Assembly: GCA_021777105.1 (NCBI GenBank)
Contig: JAIQZQ010000005.1
Span: 105,497 to 169,496 of the forward strand
Reading direction: 5' to 3'
Source: Candidatus Anammoxibacter sp.
Lineage (GTDB): Bacteria; Planctomycetota; Brocadiia; Brocadiales; Anammoxibacteraceae
Length of the DNA stretch: 64,000 bases
Shown here: one piece after another, positions 7,900 to 16,351 of the stretch
Layout: every line of letters starts with the position of its first letter
Numbering within the stretch: the stretch's first letter is position 1
Notes under the pieces: model-generated
Told to the model about the DNA's origin: nothing
The model's database searches: none
The model's input: the letters and a program-made list of their open reading frames with translations, nothing else
Program-made: the position numbers and the translations under genes

Positions 7900-9174
7900 A
7901 TGCCGTCATCCACAAAAAAAAACAAACAGAATTTTCACCCCATACAAGACCCCACAGGCGCGATTGTAATGCCTAAAGGCTTCAAGGCCGGCTCGGCCTT
8001 TTGCGGTTTAAAGACAAATCAAGACAGCCTTGACATGGCTATTCTCTTCTCGGATGTTCCATGCGCGGCTGCTGCGTTATTTACAAAAAACAAAATATGC
8101 GCCGCCCCGGTCAAACTAAGCCGCGAACATCTTAAAACAGGCAAAATATCAGCCATTGTGATAAACAGCGGCAACGCCAACGCCTGCACAGGCAAACAAG
8201 GCGCAAAAGACGCCTTAACAATGGCAAAGATCACGGCAAAACAGGCCGGTGTTGAAATTGACAAAGTATTGGTTGCGTCCACGGGCATTATCGGGCATGA
8301 GCTGGATATGGACAAGGTTAACGCCGGCATTGTAAATGCGGCGTCAAATATGGGATGTGATTTATACGAAGGCTCAAACGCGGCCAAAGCGATCATCACA
8401 ACGGATTTAACCATTAAAGAAGCCGCCGTCAAAGTCGAGACTAAAGAATATTCGTACACAATAGGCGGCATTACAAAAGGCTCGGGCATGATCTCGCCTA
8501 ATATGGCAACTATGCTCGGTTTTATAACAACCGACGCAAAAATTTCAAAAGCAACGCTGAACGCATGCTTAAAAAAGGCTGTAGACCTGTCGTTTAATAG
8601 CATCACGGTTGACGGTCACACAAGCACAAACGATATGGTTGCGATTATGGCCAACGGCGCAAATATGAGCGGCTCCGCAATCTCTAAAAAAGATGATATA
8701 GCCCTGTTTCAAACAGCTCTTAATTATGTGACGCAAACCCTTGCAAAGAAGATAGTGGAAGACGGCGAAGGGGCAACCAAATTCATACAAATAGACGTGA
8801 CTGAAGCCGCGTCACGAAAAGACGCTGAAGTTATCGCGCGCGAAGTGGCGAATTCGCCATTGGTTAAGACGGCCATCAATGGAGAGGACGCCAACTGGGG
8901 CCGCATAGTTTCCGCTGCCGGATACGCCAATGCCGGGCTTGACGAAGACCGGTTAAAGCTTTATATCAATGATATACTGGTTTTCAACAACGGCGCCCCG
9001 GTCAAAGAGCTGTCAAACCAAAATGTCGCGTTTCAAAAGAAATTGAATAAAGCGATGCAAAAAAAAGAGATAACCCTAAACCTGCAATTAGGCCTGGGTA
9101 CTAACTCCGCTACCATGTGGACCTGCGACTTCTCCCACGGTTACATCACCATAAACGCAGAATACCATACTTAA
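7900..9174 (+). CDS. argJ: Glutamate N-acetyltransferase / N-acetylglutamate synthase (ArgJ)
   Basis: A 424-residue ArgJ. The proenzyme cuts itself before the Thr of MATMLGF (in KGSGMISPNMATMLGF, near residue 200) to give alpha and beta chains. It moves the acetyl group from N-acetylornithine to glutamate in the cyclic arginine pathway. INSGNANACTG, ASTGIIGHELD, SFNSITVDGHTSTND and EDANWGRI are all family landmarks. The conserved C-terminal SAT(M)WTCD...YITINAEYHT ending is intact. The exact start is uncertain: no ribosome site precedes ATG 7900, and the first 15 residues are Lys-rich. Confidence 0.96.
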   Translation: MPSSTKKNKQNFHPIQDPTGAIVMPKGFKAGSAFCGLKTNQDSLDMAILFSDVPCAAAALFTKNKICAAPVKLSREHLKTGKISAIVINSGNANACTGKQGAKDALTMAKITAKQAGVEIDKVLVASTGIIGHELDMDKVNAGIVNAASNMGCDLYEGSNAAKAIITTDLTIKEAAVKVETKEYSYTIGGITKGSGMISPNMATMLGFITTDAKISKATLNACLKKAVDLSFNSITVDGHTSTNDMVAIMANGANMSGSAISKKDDIALFQTALNYVTQTLAKKIVEDGEGATKFIQIDVTEAASRKDAEVIAREVANSPLVKTAINGEDANWGRIVSAAGYANAGLDEDRLKLYINDILVFNNGAPVKELSNQNVAFQKKLNKAMQKKEITLNLQLGLGTNSATMWTCDFSHGYITINAEYHT

Positions 9175-9313
9175 GCGTTCGGCAGGTAAAAGGGCAAAAG
9201 TTAAACGTAACAAAATTGGTTAAAGTCTCCGTCTTTAATCAAACCGGTCGGCCCTTTGAAGGTGTAGCAGATTGTCTTAACTGTTGAAATTAACACGGCT
9301 TCCAAATAATGTA

Positions 9314-9461
9314 GTGTAGGCGCGTCCTCGCGCCGTGGCAGGCAAGTAAAGCCTATACGTCGGATTTTAAGCTCTCATGCGTTGAAATCGTTTGCTAACG
9401 GCTCCCCGCAAAATTGAAAATATCTTCCTCAAACGCAGACGGCACGAAGACGTGCCTACAT
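9314..9461. repeat. Inverted-repeat element with 23-base arms
   Basis: Two arms of about 23 bases (9314-9336 and 9439-9461) are near-perfect inverted repeats of the form GTAGGCRCGTCYTCGYGCC, separated by about 100 bases. Each arm is itself partly palindromic. The rest of the gap 9175-9569 between argJ and the esterase holds nothing else I can name. The structure is that of a small non-autonomous element. Confidence 0.7.
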
Positions 9462-9569
9462 TACAACGGTAAATACGGATGTTTCGCAACCACCTTAATA
9501 GGGATTAGTTAATACACTCTTTTTAATAACTTCTAAATTACTCAATGCGGCTTCTAACAATTAAAACCT

Positions 9570-10838
9570 ATGATTATTAAAAAATATTTTATAGCTGCTC
9601 TCTTTTGCGGATTTTTTATTTATGTTAACTCCGCATTTGCAGAAGAGGCGGACTTTTCATATAAGGAGGCGCAATTAATTAAGTCGTTAATCGGCAATTA
9701 CTATTCAAACGACGATCCTGAGAGCCGTGAAAGTGTGATTGACAGACTTAAAGAGCTTAGCGGGAATTCGCCTGTGAAATTGAAGCGATTTCTTGAGAAA
9801 TCATTTCCATTTCCAGCAAAAAAGCCGGCAATCTATGAAAAACTGGCCTCGTTTGAAGGGTTGACCGGCAAGTATTACCTTTATGTGCCGAAAGGTTATG
9901 ACGGCAAAAAGCCCATGCCGGTTATTGTCAGCCTGCACGGCGTTGGCGAAGGAGGGGCGGCGTTTATGAAGTTGTGGTTGAAGTATTCCAATCACAACAA
10001 CAAATATATATTTTTATGTCCGCGTTACGATACCGGATACTGGTGGCAGCATAACGCCGGCCAACTAATCTTAAACGCTTTAAGGCAAACAAGCCTTGAG
10101 TGCAACATAGACACAAACCGGATATATTTAACCGGATTTTCAAGCGGCGCGCACGGGGCGTGGCATAACTCAATATTGCATCCTGATCTGTACGCCGGAG
10201 TAGTTGTTATGTCGGGCGAGTGCCCCATACCTTCGCAAATGGCAAACCTCAAACACGCGCCGGTTTGCATAATACACGGCGATAACGACGACGTAATTCC
10301 CGTGGAAGCGGCGCGGGACGCTAAAGCCAGGCTTGAAAAGCTTAAATATGATTTTAATTATATTGAAGTCCCGGGAATGGTTCACGCTTATCCGCATAGC
10401 AGATTTAATGAAATTCTGGAATGGATGGAGAAAAAACAACGCAATCCATATCCTGAATCCGTCAAATTTATAGGAAATGCGCGAAACACGCAATCACTCT
10501 ACTGGTTAAAGATTGAAAGCGCTGTTAATTCATTTGAATTGCCTGACTTAAAACCATACAGCAACAACGGTTTGCCTGCCGGCGATCATGATTACCCTGT
10601 AATTGAGGGTGAAATTGACGGGAATGATGTGAACATAATTTGTGAAAAGATAAAAAATTTCAAGGTTTTCATGAATGAGGACTCTTTTGAAGCAAACATG
10701 CCTGTGAATGTGTTTGTAAACGGCAAATTGAAGTTCTCAAAAGTTGTAAAACCCAAATTTGAGAACTTGTTTGAAAATATGGAACAGATTTTTGACCGCA
10801 ACAGGCTGTGCGTGTATTGCGTGGAAGTGAAAATGTGA
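9570..10838 (+). CDS. Secreted alpha/beta-hydrolase (esterase/depolymerase type)
   Basis: A 422-residue exported esterase-like protein. The signal peptide is residues 1-24 with cleavage after SAFA. The alpha/beta-hydrolase core spans roughly residues 85-290: VIVSLHGVGEGG (oxyanion region), GFSSGAHGAWH with the nucleophile Ser, HGDNDDVIP carrying the Asp, and GMVHAYP carrying the His. This order and spacing resemble the phospholipase/carboxylesterase and PHB-depolymerase-like secreted group. The C-terminal 120 residues lack known motifs and may be a beta-sandwich. The substrate is unknown. It is a single gene with no clear ribosome site before the ATG. Confidence 0.88.
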   Translation: MIIKKYFIAALFCGFFIYVNSAFAEEADFSYKEAQLIKSLIGNYYSNDDPESRESVIDRLKELSGNSPVKLKRFLEKSFPFPAKKPAIYEKLASFEGLTGKYYLYVPKGYDGKKPMPVIVSLHGVGEGGAAFMKLWLKYSNHNNKYIFLCPRYDTGYWWQHNAGQLILNALRQTSLECNIDTNRIYLTGFSSGAHGAWHNSILHPDLYAGVVVMSGECPIPSQMANLKHAPVCIIHGDNDDVIPVEAARDAKARLEKLKYDFNYIEVPGMVHAYPHSRFNEILEWMEKKQRNPYPESVKFIGNARNTQSLYWLKIESAVNSFELPDLKPYSNNGLPAGDHDYPVIEGEIDGNDVNIICEKIKNFKVFMNEDSFEANMPVNVFVNGKLKFSKVVKPKFENLFENMEQIFDRNRLCVYCVEVKM

Positions 10839-10859
10839 ATTCCGACCCGGGCCGGCAAA

Positions 10860-10936
10860 TAAAAAGAGGCAGAGCCTCTTTGTACATCCAGTTACAAGGC
10901 TGGAGCCTTGTAACTAGCGGTAAACCGCTCTAACAA
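10860..10936. repeat. Cluster of three short palindromes
   Basis: Three stem-loops in a row: AAGAGGCAGAGCCTCTT, GTTACAAGGCTGGAGCCTTGTAAC and AGCGGTAAACCGCT. They sit between converging genes (esterase and the 127-residue protein) and could end both transcripts. Confidence 0.6.
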
Positions 10937-10949
10937 CAAGGGTAAAGCT

Positions 10950-11333
10950 TTAATATTTGTATTTGTCCTCATCATATAGTTTCGCGTCCTGAATCCTTTG
11001 GTCGCCGATCTGGGTTACCATATAATGTTTTTCCGGTTTACCGTCCACTTCAAGCATTTCATAGCCCACAACGCCGCGTTGCAGCAGTATGGATAGCATT
11101 TTAAAGAACTCTTCCTGAACACCGGGGCTCATATTTAATACCGATTCAAGCCTGTCCGGTTTGCCGAGGTTGAGGAACTCATCCACTTTCTTAAACGCCT
11201 TTGCCGTGTCTGATATCTTGATGGAATCGGCTTCAATGCCCTCTTTTTTCTTGCCCTTTTTATCATCTTTGCCGATTTTTAACTCGCTATTGAGCATATT
11301 TATTATGTTTTGTTTATCATCTATAGTTAACAT
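10950..11333 (-). CDS. Conserved-looking small soluble protein, function unknown
   Basis: A 127-residue cytoplasmic protein with no signal peptide. The first 30 residues are helical and Lys-rich. The segment SIKISDTAKAF (residues 36-46) looks like the KLSDTAK-type strand of FlgM anti-sigma factors, but the rest does not match FlgM. Residues 50-125 (DRLESVLNMSPGVQEEFFKMLSIL, then GVVGYEMLEVDGKPEKHYMV) look like a small mixed domain. No flagellar genes are nearby, so I leave the function open. The gene is single. It precedes repeat copy B, which lies upstream of its start. Confidence 0.7.
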   Translation of the reverse strand: MLTIDDKQNIINMLNSELKIGKDDKKGKKKEGIEADSIKISDTAKAFKKVDEFLNLGKPDRLESVLNMSPGVQEEFFKMLSILLQRGVVGYEMLEVDGKPEKHYMVTQIGDQRIQDAKLYDEDKYKY

Positions 11334-11452
11334 GGCTCTCTTTCGTGTTGACTGCGGTCTAAAAAAATAAATGAAGCATAATTATATTATCGAACGTTAT
11401 TTAATTTAATTTAAAGGGATACTTAATTGAACATTTTTTTTTTGACGAATAC

Positions 11453-11513
11453 AGTGGCACAGGCATCCTTGCCTGTGATCAATTAAAATACAGGCAAGGA
11501 TGCCTGTGCCACT
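11453..11513. repeat. Dispersed palindromic repeat, family 1, copy B
   Basis: The most complete copy of family 1. AGTGGCACAGGCATCC..and its inverted form flank a short AT-rich centre, so the whole 61 bases form one long hairpin. It lies between the start of the 127-residue gene and the 3' end of the cysteine-rich gene. Confidence 0.9.
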
Positions 11514-11604
11514 ATTCATAAGGAATTTTTAGGATTAGTTACGGCTGAGCCTTGTAACGGGTGGAAAATGTGTGAGATGCGCGGAAAGGTTGGAACAATG
11601 ATAA

Positions 11605-11639
11605 ATATGCGGACGGTCAGTAAAGCGCCGTCCGCATAT
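11605..11639 (-). terminator. Hairpin downstream of the cysteine-rich gene
   Basis: A 12-pair perfect stem (ATATGCGGACGG / CCGTCCGCATAT) with an 11-base loop. It is followed on the minus strand by a short T-rich run, 27 bases past the stop of the cysteine-rich gene. Confidence 0.6.
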
Positions 11640-11665
11640 CGGATTTGGGTGTAAATCTACTATTT

Positions 11666-12436
11666 CTATTCTTTATCTTTTTTTGCCGCGCAGTGATCTT
11701 TAAGCGCTGTTTCAAGTCCGGCGATATCCTCTTTTGTAAGGCCGCCTCTTTTATGGGCGTCAAAAACAGTGTTAACAAGAAGGTCGGCTAGTTTGTTAAG
11801 CTCAGCCCCCATCTTTTTATCAAGTTTCTTTTTGATTTTTTCTTTTAACAACTGCTTTTTTGCCTTGTGCACAAGGCCGATCATATCGCAGGCGCTATGT
11901 CCGCCGCCGCCTTTATCGCATTTTTTTGATTTGCCGCATTTAGAGCCTCCTTTGTCGCATCTTTTAGATTTGTCGCACTTTGAAGCCCCTTTATCGCATT
12001 TTTTAGATTTGTCGCAACCGGCGGCAGCTTTACAAGGTCCGCATTTGCCGCAATTTGAGCTGCCTGCATCGCATTTTTTTGATTTGTCACAAGCAGCAGC
12101 AGCTTTGCAAGGCCCGCATTTGCCGCAATTTGAGCTGCCTGCATCGCATTTTTTTGATTTATCACAGGCGGTTTTGCCGGCGCAATTTGCCTTTGCTTTG
12201 CAATCCGCGCATTTTTCGCCGGTTGCGGCGCATTTTTCACACGCCGATTTTTTAGACGGGCATTCGGCTGAGGCCGGCTTTGCGGCGTCGCCGGCCGGCG
12301 ACGCCGCTTCCGCGGCTACCGGAGCAGCTGCTTCCTGAGCGTTTACAACGGTGTTAAACCCTATGGAATTTAGCGCAAAACACGCAATACCTAAAACAGT
12401 TAAGAAGAGTATGGTTGGTTTTTTTCTCAAAAACAT
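11666..12436 (-). CDS. Secreted cysteine-rich repeat protein
   Basis: A 256-residue exported protein. A signal peptide (residues 1-33, VNAQ end) is followed by an Ala/Pro/Glu stretch. About 120 residues then hold roughly two dozen cysteines in C-x2-C, C-x3-C and C-D-K-S-K-K-C patterns. One unit (GSSNCGKCGPCKAAA plus CDKSKKCDA) is duplicated almost exactly at DNA and protein level, and shorter CDKS/CDKG units follow. The last 75 residues are Lys-rich, helical and poor in Cys. The spacing suggests metal binding or disulfide cross-linking outside the cell, but no known family is matched. AAAGGG precedes the ATG. The divergent neighbour is a heavy-metal exporter-like permease, which fits a metal-related role only by inference. 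Confidence 0.85.
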   Translation of the reverse strand: MFLRKKPTILFLTVLGIACFALNSIGFNTVVNAQEAAAPVAAEAASPAGDAAKPASAECPSKKSACEKCAATGEKCADCKAKANCAGKTACDKSKKCDAGSSNCGKCGPCKAAAACDKSKKCDAGSSNCGKCGPCKAAAGCDKSKKCDKGASKCDKSKRCDKGGSKCGKSKKCDKGGGGHSACDMIGLVHKAKKQLLKEKIKKKLDKKMGAELNKLADLLVNTVFDAHKRGGLTKEDIAGLETALKDHCAAKKDKE

Positions 12437-12826
12437 TTTTATCCCTTTCTACAAACTAAAAAAATATGGTTAATAAATTGTAAATCAACAATTTTTCCGG
12501 TATTATCACCTCCTTCTAAATTTTTAATTAAATGTTTATTTCCCCAATATTTTGCATTGCGTTTAACATTACTATTTGTGCAATATATACTCTAAAACGT
12601 ATATTATCAAGACATTTTTGCCTAGTAATTTATTCCTGAAAAAATTGGTATTTTTCGCCGGTTTTGGCCTGCGCGGCATTTTTTTTAAATTAGAATGATT
12701 TTTATGAAAAATCTGGCGTTTGCTCAAAAATTTCATAAAATAGTGATTATCTATTCAGCCGGCTTTTGCATATTGGTTTAATATGCCGGCCAAATACTCA
12801 TAACCTACACAGGGAAACAAAAAAAT
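12437..12826. promoter_or_regulatory. Divergent intergenic region with an isolated strong Shine-Dalgarno
   Basis: 390 bases between divergent genes. On the minus strand GAAGGAGGTGATAA (12503-12516) is a near-complete complement of the 16S rRNA 3' end, but it lies 67 bases upstream of the cysteine-rich gene's ATG. A small AAATTGT/ACAATTT hairpin follows it. No ATG follows at normal distance. A minimal leader peptide starting at TTG is possible. No riboswitch class is recognised. Confidence 0.4.
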
Positions 12827-13855
12827 ATGGAGACAATTTTTCACAGTTTGCAACACGGTATGGCGATTACAATACTCGTGTTCGTCATGATGATGTCGAT
12901 TGACTATCTCAACGTCAGGACTCATGGCAAAATGGACATCATTATTAAAGGCGGGGCGTTAAGGCAATATATTACATCGTCGTTTTTGGGAACCACTCCG
13001 GGCTGCCTGGGCTCGTTTATGAACATCACGTTTTATGTGCATGGCCTTATCTCGTTTGGAGCCATCGCGGGGGGCATGATTGCCACCAGCGGGGACGAGG
13101 CGTTTCTAATGATAGCTATGTTCCCGGACAAGGCCCTGATGCTTTTCGGAATATTGTTTGTTGTGGGCATTATCTCGGCATTTCTGATAGACAAGGTTGT
13201 TCATGTGCTAAAATTAAATCCGAGCCAGGAGTGTCAGGATTCAATCTCGCATAAAGGCATTGAATGCCGATGTTTAAACTTCAGGGAGATAATTGAGCAT
13301 CTAAAACGCATATCTTTAACAAGGTTTCTTACCCTCACTCTATTGGCCGGCGCTTTTCACGGTTATATCTCAGGGCTTGTGGGGCCTGAAACATGGGATT
13401 GGGAGAGAATAACTTTTATCGTTATCCTCACAATCGCGACGTATATTATACTCACGGTGCCGGACCACTATCTGGAAGACCATATCTGGAAACATCTGGC
13501 AAAAAAGCATTTATGGAAGATATTTTTGTGGAGTTTCGGCGCATTGCTGGCCGTTGAAATAGCCCTGGAGTTTTGGGATGTCGAGGCGTTTGTTAAATCG
13601 CACATGGTTTGGGTGTTGTTAATGGCGGCGGTGCTATCAATGATACCTGAGTCAGGCCCGCATATAGTGTTTGTAATGATGTTTGCAAACGGGGTTGTGC
13701 CGTTTTCAGTGCTTTTAACCAGCACAATTGTTCAGGACGGGCATGGTATGCTCCCTTTGCTCTCTTATTCCGTAAAAGATTTCCTATGGATAAAACTTTT
13801 CAACCTGTTTATCGGTTTAAGCGTGGGTTTTGCGCTTTACTCCCTGGGATACTGA
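12827..13855 (+). CDS. ArsP_2-type 10-TM putative heavy-metal/manganese exporter
   Basis: A 342-residue polytopic membrane protein resembling the putative 10-TM heavy-metal exporter family (ArsP_2, also annotated as putative manganese transporter). Two similar halves are visible. Each carries a small-residue motif: SSFLGTTPGCLGSF near residue 53, and MIPESGPHIVFVMMFANG near residue 273 with DGHGMLPLLSYS after it. A cytoplasmic loop at residues 125-160 carries CQDSISHKGIECRC, a Cys pair possibly binding metal. It has about eight to ten hydrophobic segments. AGGGAAA lies before the ATG. It is divergent from the cysteine-rich protein. Substrate is unproven. Confidence 0.82.
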   Translation: METIFHSLQHGMAITILVFVMMMSIDYLNVRTHGKMDIIIKGGALRQYITSSFLGTTPGCLGSFMNITFYVHGLISFGAIAGGMIATSGDEAFLMIAMFPDKALMLFGILFVVGIISAFLIDKVVHVLKLNPSQECQDSISHKGIECRCLNFREIIEHLKRISLTRFLTLTLLAGAFHGYISGLVGPETWDWERITFIVILTIATYIILTVPDHYLEDHIWKHLAKKHLWKIFLWSFGALLAVEIALEFWDVEAFVKSHMVWVLLMAAVLSMIPESGPHIVFVMMFANGVVPFSVLLTSTIVQDGHGMLPLLSYSVKDFLWIKLFNLFIGLSVGFALYSLGY

Positions 13856-13932
13856 TAAATCCGCGCAATATTATTGTAAATCTTAAACTGACCTCAGGAA
13901 TTATACATGTATATTTGCGTATCAGAAATGCG

Positions 13933-14170
13933 CAAGTGACTAAAGTATAAAGTGAACTAAAGTGAGCTAAAGTTTAGGTATGTTTTTTTATTAAATGAGC
14001 GCTGAGTTGCTTGTTTGCTTTTTTAGTAAGAATTATCCTCGGAGGGGAAAAGCAAATGCCTAAAGTTAAATCTCTTTTAACTTTTCAGCCTTCCATCATA
14101 GTCAGCTGTCAATAATAAATATACCTAAACTTTAGCGCACTTTTAACTTTAGATCACTTTAGTCACTTGA
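13933..14170. repeat. Inverted pair of AGTGACTAAAGT repeats
   Basis: Two 50-base arms (13933-13982 and 14120-14170) are imperfect inverted repeats built from AGTGACTAAAGT / GTGAACTAAAGT units ending in TTTAGGTAT. Single arms recur at 17327-17372 and 24707-24731. Between the arms lies an AGAATTATCCTCGGAGG motif that also occurs near 7803. They occupy most of the 388-base gap between the permease and the next gene. Confidence 0.75.
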
Positions 14171-14243
14171 GTTATACTGAACACTTTGGGATCTCTTAAT
14201 TGGCAAGAATACCATTATCTCTGAACACTGTTTAAACTTATCA

Positions 14244-14633
14244 TTATTTATGCTTCGGCGGACTCGGCCGTGAATGCCCCCATGGGTTTATCATTTTTAC
14301 CTGAAAGTCCTCATGCCGGCATTTAACTATTGTCCCTTTCTCCTTTATTTCCGTCCAATCGCTTTGCAGGCCGAAAAAAGATACATTTACTTTTGAGCCC
14401 GTGTAATCCGCGTCGATTTGAAATTGACCGTTTTCATCCGTAGCCACTTCAATACGGCTCAAAGGACGGCTCTCAATCTTAGCGGACAACTTCAAACCGC
14501 CGATAGCTCCGCCGGTTTCGCTGTTTACCACGGTAATAGTCACCTTCTTCTTGCCGGTTTCAATGCCAAAAGCAATAGACGCGCATGTTGACAATGCAAC
14601 GGCAAAGCATACAAAAATTGCAAATTTCTTCAT
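14244..14633 (-). CDS. Small secreted beta-sandwich protein (carboxypeptidase-regulatory-like)
   Basis: A 129-residue exported protein. Signal peptide residues 1-23 end in SIAFG. Residues 29-110 (VTITVVNSETGGAIGGLKLSA, then VATDENGQFQIDA) fit the carboxypeptidase-regulatory-like or SpaA/CnaB-like seven-strand fold. In that fold a T-D-x-x-G-x-F turn follows an inserted domain strand. The C-terminal tail is Pro/His/Lys rich. Such single-domain proteins have no known enzymatic role, so a structural or binding role outside the cytoplasm is inferred. The gene is single and faces the 3' end of the permease gene. Confidence 0.75.
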   Translation of the reverse strand: MKKFAIFVCFAVALSTCASIAFGIETGKKKVTITVVNSETGGAIGGLKLSAKIESRPLSRIEVATDENGQFQIDADYTGSKVNVSFFGLQSDWTEIKEKGTIVKCRHEDFQVKMINPWGHSRPSPPKHK

Positions 14634-14720
14634 AATATATCCTCCGTGTAATAATTGTTTCTATATTTTTTCCGCGTGTTTTTTGTTGCGCACTTCAGGG
14701 CTCGTATTCTCTTTTTTTGC

Positions 14721-14820
14721 TCGTTCCAATGCTACGCGTTGGAACGGTTGGTTTGACGCTTTGCCTCAAGTGGCCGGCCGCGGAGCGTCCATACATTCCA
14801 ACGCGCAGCATTGGAACGAA
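14721..14820. repeat. Inverted-repeat element with 26-base arms
   Basis: Arms 14721-14746 and 14794-14820 (TCGTTCCAATGCTACGCG and its near-perfect inverse) flank a GC-rich centre with a GGCCGGCCGC core. It lies between the larE fusion stop and the small secreted protein start. Confidence 0.75.
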
Positions 14821-14902
14821 CAGGAGCTCTGTGTAATCTTTTGGCCCTTGTGTCTTTCTTTTACTTCGATATTCTACATTCATAATTCATCATCCGTTTC
14901 TA

Positions 14903-16180
14903 TCACGCCGAATCCATCCCCTTGTTAGCCAGCGCGTCGGCAACGCTGTTCTGGCTTCTGGGCACATGCGCCACCCTGTATTTAGGCAGCTTTCGCAACA
15001 TTTTTGACACTTCGTTGTACAGCGGAATCATGTTGGGGCTTTTTACCTTATACACCTTGTTAATCTGTTTTACAATCAGCTCGCTGTCAAGTTTAAACAG
15101 AACCTCTTGAGGTTCAAACTCCTCAAGAGCTTCCAAAGCCCTTTTTATAGCAGTGTATTCCGCGACATTATTTGTTGCCTCCCCTATATAATCATACACC
15201 TCTTTTAACAATGTCAATTCCGAATCCGGCCCGTTTTCATAAATCGCCACCCCAATACCCGCTATTCCCGGGTTGCCCCTTGAGCCGCCGTCGGTAAATA
15301 CCGTTAGCCTTTTTTTGCCGTTAACAGGCTGCTTTTGCGCGGTTTTAGCGGGTTGAACTTCCTTATCCGTCTCTTTCAAAACCTCATTCATACTGCCGCT
15401 TCTGAGCCCCTCAATATCAACCGTAATGTAGACAAAACCGAACTCTTTAAATTTTTCAACAACCTTGCCACGCAACTTCTCGTCCAGAATCCTGCCTATT
15501 TCATTTGCCGGCAGCTCAATTCTGGCTACCGTCCCGTGATGCCTCACCCTGAAATTATTAAATCCCGCGTTTCGTAAAAACTCCTCTGCCTTCATCACAC
15601 TTGAAAGTTTTTCAACCGTTATCTCCTGGCCGTAAGGTATCCTTGACGACATGCACGCAAAAGCCGGCTTATCCCATGTTGAAAGGCCAAGCAGTTTCGA
15701 CACTTCCCGAACGTCATTTTTTGTAAACCCCGCAATCCTTAACGGGCTTACGCTGCCAAGCTGTTTTGCCGCCTTCAGCCCCGGCCTGAAATCGCCCTCG
15801 TCATCCATGTTTGAGCCGTCAACAATATTCTTAAACCCCAGCGCGTCCGCAATATTCCTTAGTTTTGTAAACAGTTCAGTTTTGCAGAAAAAGCACCTGT
15901 TAGGCGGGTTTTTGGCAAACTCCTTATTTTCCAGCTCCCCGGTTTCAACAACAAGGTGTTTAATCCCCACCTCCTCCACCGTCTTTTTAGCCGTCTTCAA
16001 TTCAAAGTCGGGATATGTCTCGGAAACCGCCGTAACCGCAACTGCCTTGTCTCCCAAGACATCCTGGCACACCTTTATCAACAACGAGCTATCCACCCCG
16101 CCCGAATACGCAACCACCACGCTTTCAAGATCAGCCACAACAGCCTTTAATTTTTCAAGAAGTTCTTTAGTTTTATTCAT
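14903..16180 (-). CDS. larE: LarE-type sulfur transferase fused to RNase HI domain
   Basis: A 425-residue two-domain protein. Residues 1-268 are a LarE/PP-loop ATP pyrophosphatase: SGGVDSS at 26-32, the ETYPDFE segment at 54-60, Cys96 and Cys99 in NRCFFCK, and Cys176 in AFACMSSRIPYG. LarE activates and thiolates P2CMN to make the nickel-pincer cofactor. The three-cysteine pattern fits the [4Fe-4S]-dependent type. After a Lys/Gln/Pro linker (270-290), residues 292-423 are an RNase HI fold: FTDGGSRGNPG (Asp297), NNVAEY (Glu341), KLDSELI (Asp365) and NSVADALAN (Asp415). All four catalytic acids are therefore present. The frame is unbroken across the joint. No larA, larB or larC is seen nearby. 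I know of no reason the two activities should be linked. Confidence 0.93.
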   Translation of the reverse strand: MNKTKELLEKLKAVVADLESVVVAYSGGVDSSLLIKVCQDVLGDKAVAVTAVSETYPDFELKTAKKTVEEVGIKHLVVETGELENKEFAKNPPNRCFFCKTELFTKLRNIADALGFKNIVDGSNMDDEGDFRPGLKAAKQLGSVSPLRIAGFTKNDVREVSKLLGLSTWDKPAFACMSSRIPYGQEITVEKLSSVMKAEEFLRNAGFNNFRVRHHGTVARIELPANEIGRILDEKLRGKVVEKFKEFGFVYITVDIEGLRSGSMNEVLKETDKEVQPAKTAQKQPVNGKKRLTVFTDGGSRGNPGIAGIGVAIYENGPDSELTLLKEVYDYIGEATNNVAEYTAIKRALEALEEFEPQEVLFKLDSELIVKQINKVYKVKSPNMIPLYNEVSKMLRKLPKYRVAHVPRSQNSVADALANKGMDSA

Positions 16181-16268
16181 ATTTATATCTAATCAGAAAA
16201 AAGGAAAAACAAAAAGCTCGCCCACGAAATAACACAAAAAACAAAACTTTAAGAAATATTCCAAAATA

Positions 16269-16323
16269 GCCTGAAAGGCTTAAATTATTATAGCCCAGGG
16301 TCAGCGAAGCGCCACCCTGGGTA
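16269..16323. repeat. Dispersed repeat, family 2 (AGCCCAGGGT..ACCCTGGG)
   Basis: AGCCTGAAAGGCT, a short AT spacer, then AGCCCAGGGTCAGCG..CGCCACCCTGGG. The same layout returns several times in the dense cluster at 59090-59790. It sits between nadA and the larE fusion. Confidence 0.8.
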
Positions 16324-16351
16324 ACCAGCATCCAGTATCCAGCAACCAGCC

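Noticed and set aside
11881..12255. CRISPR-like direct repeats in the cysteine-rich region
   Set aside because: The repeats are coding duplications (CDKSKKC units) in one reading frame with no variable spacers.
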